Source: Sphingomonadaceae bacterium (GTDB lineage Bacteria > Pseudomonadota > Alphaproteobacteria > Sphingomonadales > Sphingomonadaceae). From it: a stretch of DNA of 64,000 nt. The position numbers and the translations under genes are program-made. The notes beneath the pieces are model-generated. The model was given only the letters and a program-made list of their open reading frames with translations. It was not told the origin of the DNA and did no database searches. How positions within the stretch are numbered: position 1 is the stretch's first letter; each line of letters starts with the position of its first letter. Below, piece by piece: positions 62,632 through 64,000 of the stretch. Where the stretch lies: the NCBI GenBank assembly GCA_020850455.1, contig JADZEQ010000009.1:186001-250000 (forward strand), read 5' to 3'.

Positions 62632-64000
62632 AATGCCTGCCCCAAGGAAACATAAACGGCGATGCGATTGTCGCCGGGGCGCGGGTTGATCGGCGTCCCC
62701 ACATCAACGCGGATTGGCCCGAAATTGCTGGCGTACCGCACGCCCAAACCCGCACCAAAGCGCATGTCGGAAAAATCCGAACCATGCAGCATCGCGCCGC
62801 TGCCAATGGCGCCGCCATCGACAAAGGGCACCAGCGAAAAGGCACCCCTGACGGGGACGCGCGCTTCGAGCGAAAATTCGCCAAGACTGCGCCCGCCCAA
62901 TGGGTTGCCGAGCGGGTCGCGTGGCCCCACCGCCTGATAGCCAAAGCCGCGCACCGAACTGCCGCCGCCTGCATAGAGCCGCCGCGACGGGGCGATGGCA
63001 TCGCGCGAAGCCCCGGCGATGGTCGCAAGGCGCAACCGGCCCGCCAAAACGCTGCGCCCGGCGAGCGGCCAATATCCGCTGGCGTCGATTTGCGCGCGCG
63101 CATAGCCAAAAAATTGATCCTGAAAGGATATTTCGGGAAACAGCCGCGCCGACACGCGAAATCCGCGCGTCGGGTCGAGCAAGTCATTCGACCCGTCATA
63201 GGCCACATAGCCGCCGATCGACGCAATGGCATAGCGCCGCGAGACCAAAGCCATACGTGGCTGGACAAAGGCGCGTTCGTCGGTGCCGATCAATTCGCTT
63301 TCAAGCGACCATGTCCAATGTTTTTGATAGAGGAGGGTCGATGTCCGTTCGATGCGCGCGGCAACGCGGATGGTGCGCGCGTCAAAGGCGGGCAGATTGG
63401 CATTGCTCGCCAATAATTCGATGGTCAGCGTCCGGTCGCGCCCCTGCCAATTTTGCCGCCGGAAACTGACGCTGCCCAATTGTTCGCGCGTACCCAGCAC
63501 CCCGCGCAGGCTGAGCGCCCCTTCGGGTGGGAAGAGATTGCGGTGCTGCCAGCCCAGTTCGATGCGATAGCCATCGCCCGTGCCATAACCGATGGCGCCG
63601 GTCAGGCTGCGTAGCGGGCCGGGTGCGACATGCACCGCAATATCGGTGCTTGCCCCATCCTGACTGGGTTGCGGTTCGATGCGCACCGATGCCGCAAGGC
63701 CGGTGGCGATGATCGCGCGGCGCAAATCCTCTATGCCCGACTGGCGGAACATCTCCCCCGTTTGAAAGCGCGCGATGCGCACCAGATGGGGGGCACCGAA
63801 CAGGCCACCATCATCGGCAAGTATCCGCCCAAAGCGAAGCCGCGCACCCGGTTCGATGGGCTGGGTCAATTGCGCAGCCATGCTGTCATGATCGACGATC
63901 AGCGATTCTTGGCCCACCCGCGCAAAGGGATAGCCGGTTTCGGGCAGCTCGGCCGCAAGCACCGACTGCGATTTGGCAATGCGGTCGGCAAGCACAGCAT
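62628..64000 (-). CDS. tamA: BamA/TamA-family outer membrane protein (5' end outside window)
   Basis: The C-terminal ~457 residues of an Omp85-family protein. A POTRA end is visible at the start, then the 16-strand barrel. The family signatures are GGSSVRGFGYQAVGP (the VRGF loop) and the C-terminal strand NRIAVYVSLGQAF ending in Phe. The pairing with tamB in a four-base overlap identifies it as TamA. The gene runs off the window; the first in-window codon is not the start. It probably forms the outer-membrane half of the TAM complex. Confidence 0.9.
   Translation of the reverse strand, partial: AVLADRIAKSQSVLAAELPETGYPFARVGQESLIVDHDSMAAQLTQPIEPGARLRFGRILADDGGLFGAPHLVRIARFQTGEMFRQSGIEDLRRAIIATGLAASVRIEPQPSQDGASTDIAVHVAPGPLRSLTGAIGYGTGDGYRIELGWQHRNLFPPEGALSLRGVLGTREQLGSVSFRRQNWQGRDRTLTIELLASNANLPAFDARTIRVAARIERTSTLLYQKHWTWSLESELIGTDERAFVQPRMALVSRRYAIASIGGYVAYDGSNDLLDPTRGFRVSARLFPEISFQDQFFGYARAQIDASGYWPLAGRSVLAGRLRLATIAGASRDAIAPSRRLYAGGGSSVRGFGYQAVGPRDPLGNPLGGRSLGEFSLEARVPVRGAFSLVPFVDGGAIGSGAMLHGSDFSDMRFGAGLGVRYASNFGPIRVDVGTPINPRPGDNRIAVYVSLGQAF

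Overview
The window is about 64 kb of gene-dense, GC-rich bacterial chromosome (roughly 60-65% GC by eye). It most likely comes from an alphaproteobacterium of the order Sphingomonadales. This rests on remembered gene orders and family resemblance, not on a search. The supporting orders are rsfS-rlmH-envC-ctpA, rpmF-plsX-fabH-ihfA-merR, aroQ-accB-accC, argH-(LptM-like lipoprotein)-lysA, the sulphur block cobA-DUF2849-cysI-DUF934-cysH, and a secreted protein of a type I associate with sphingomonads. Genes are packed with 1-, 4- or 8-base start/stop overlaps (TAATG, ATGA, TGATG, ATGGCTGA), and nearly every ORF is assignable. I see no prophage, plasmid backbone, CRISPR array, insertion sequence or recognisable defence island.

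Layout. 0-5 kb (+): ribosome silencing/methylation, an EnvC-like amidase activator, CtpA protease, DsbB, Coq7 and a secreted unknown. 5-10 kb: a DUF885 lipoprotein-like peptidase, a membrane protein, a CoA-transferase, a metallo-beta-lactamase-fold hydrolase and a MAPEG protein. 10-13.3 kb (+): L32, PlsX, FabH, IHF-alpha and a MerR regulator. 13.3-19.5 kb: SixA, a DinG/XPD-type helicase, two GNAT acetyltransferases, L27/L21 and a lipoprotein. 19.5-31.8 kb: the acetyl-CoA carboxylase biotin subunits with AroQ, two hot-dog thioesterases, a CorA/ZntB transporter, the siroheme synthase N-half, LysA, ArgH, a TlpA-like thioredoxin, a TauE/TIGR02186 pair and a HerA-like ATPase. 31.8-38.3 kb: a SleB-type cell wall hydrolase, tRNA-Leu(CAA), coniferyl-aldehyde-type dehydrogenase, Edd (Entner-Doudoroff) and a thiolase. 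38.4-48.3 kb: a small His/Arg-rich periplasmic protein, an SH3 protein, a hydroxyacid dehydrogenase, an Amt-like protein, a nitronate monooxygenase-like enzyme, a glycosyltransferase, an alpha/beta hydrolase, SelO and AstD. 48.4-52.3 kb (+): the assimilatory sulphate reduction operon. 52.3-64 kb (mostly -): a thioesterase, periplasmic peroxiredoxin, LepA, NAD-salvage PnuC/NadR-like kinase, a ClpP-like secreted protein, a LOG-family protein, and TamB/TamA (TamA runs off the end).

How the genes work together. Siroheme synthesis is split: SUMT (cobA) sits with the sulphite reductase that needs siroheme, while the precorrin-2 dehydrogenase/ferrochelatase half sits behind lysA. The cysH product carries the CC...CxxC cysteines of an APS reductase, so the pathway reduces APS directly. 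Fatty-acid synthesis starts are covered by accB/accC and plsX/fabH. Envelope functions (EnvC, CtpA, DsbB, SleB-type hydrolase, TamA/TamB) are strongly represented.

The most unusual points are structural or family-level rather than a new multi-gene system: an Amt-family protein without the twin histidines; a nitronate monooxygenase-like protein with a C-terminal four-cysteine cluster; a 45-bp near-perfect palindrome against the 3' end of tRNA-Leu; paired CCAATTTGG boxes before ihfA; a 13-bp tandem repeat fused to a terminator at 38.75 kb; and a secreted ClpP-like protein coupled to a small surface-antigen-like protein. I did not find convincing evidence of a wholly new biological system.
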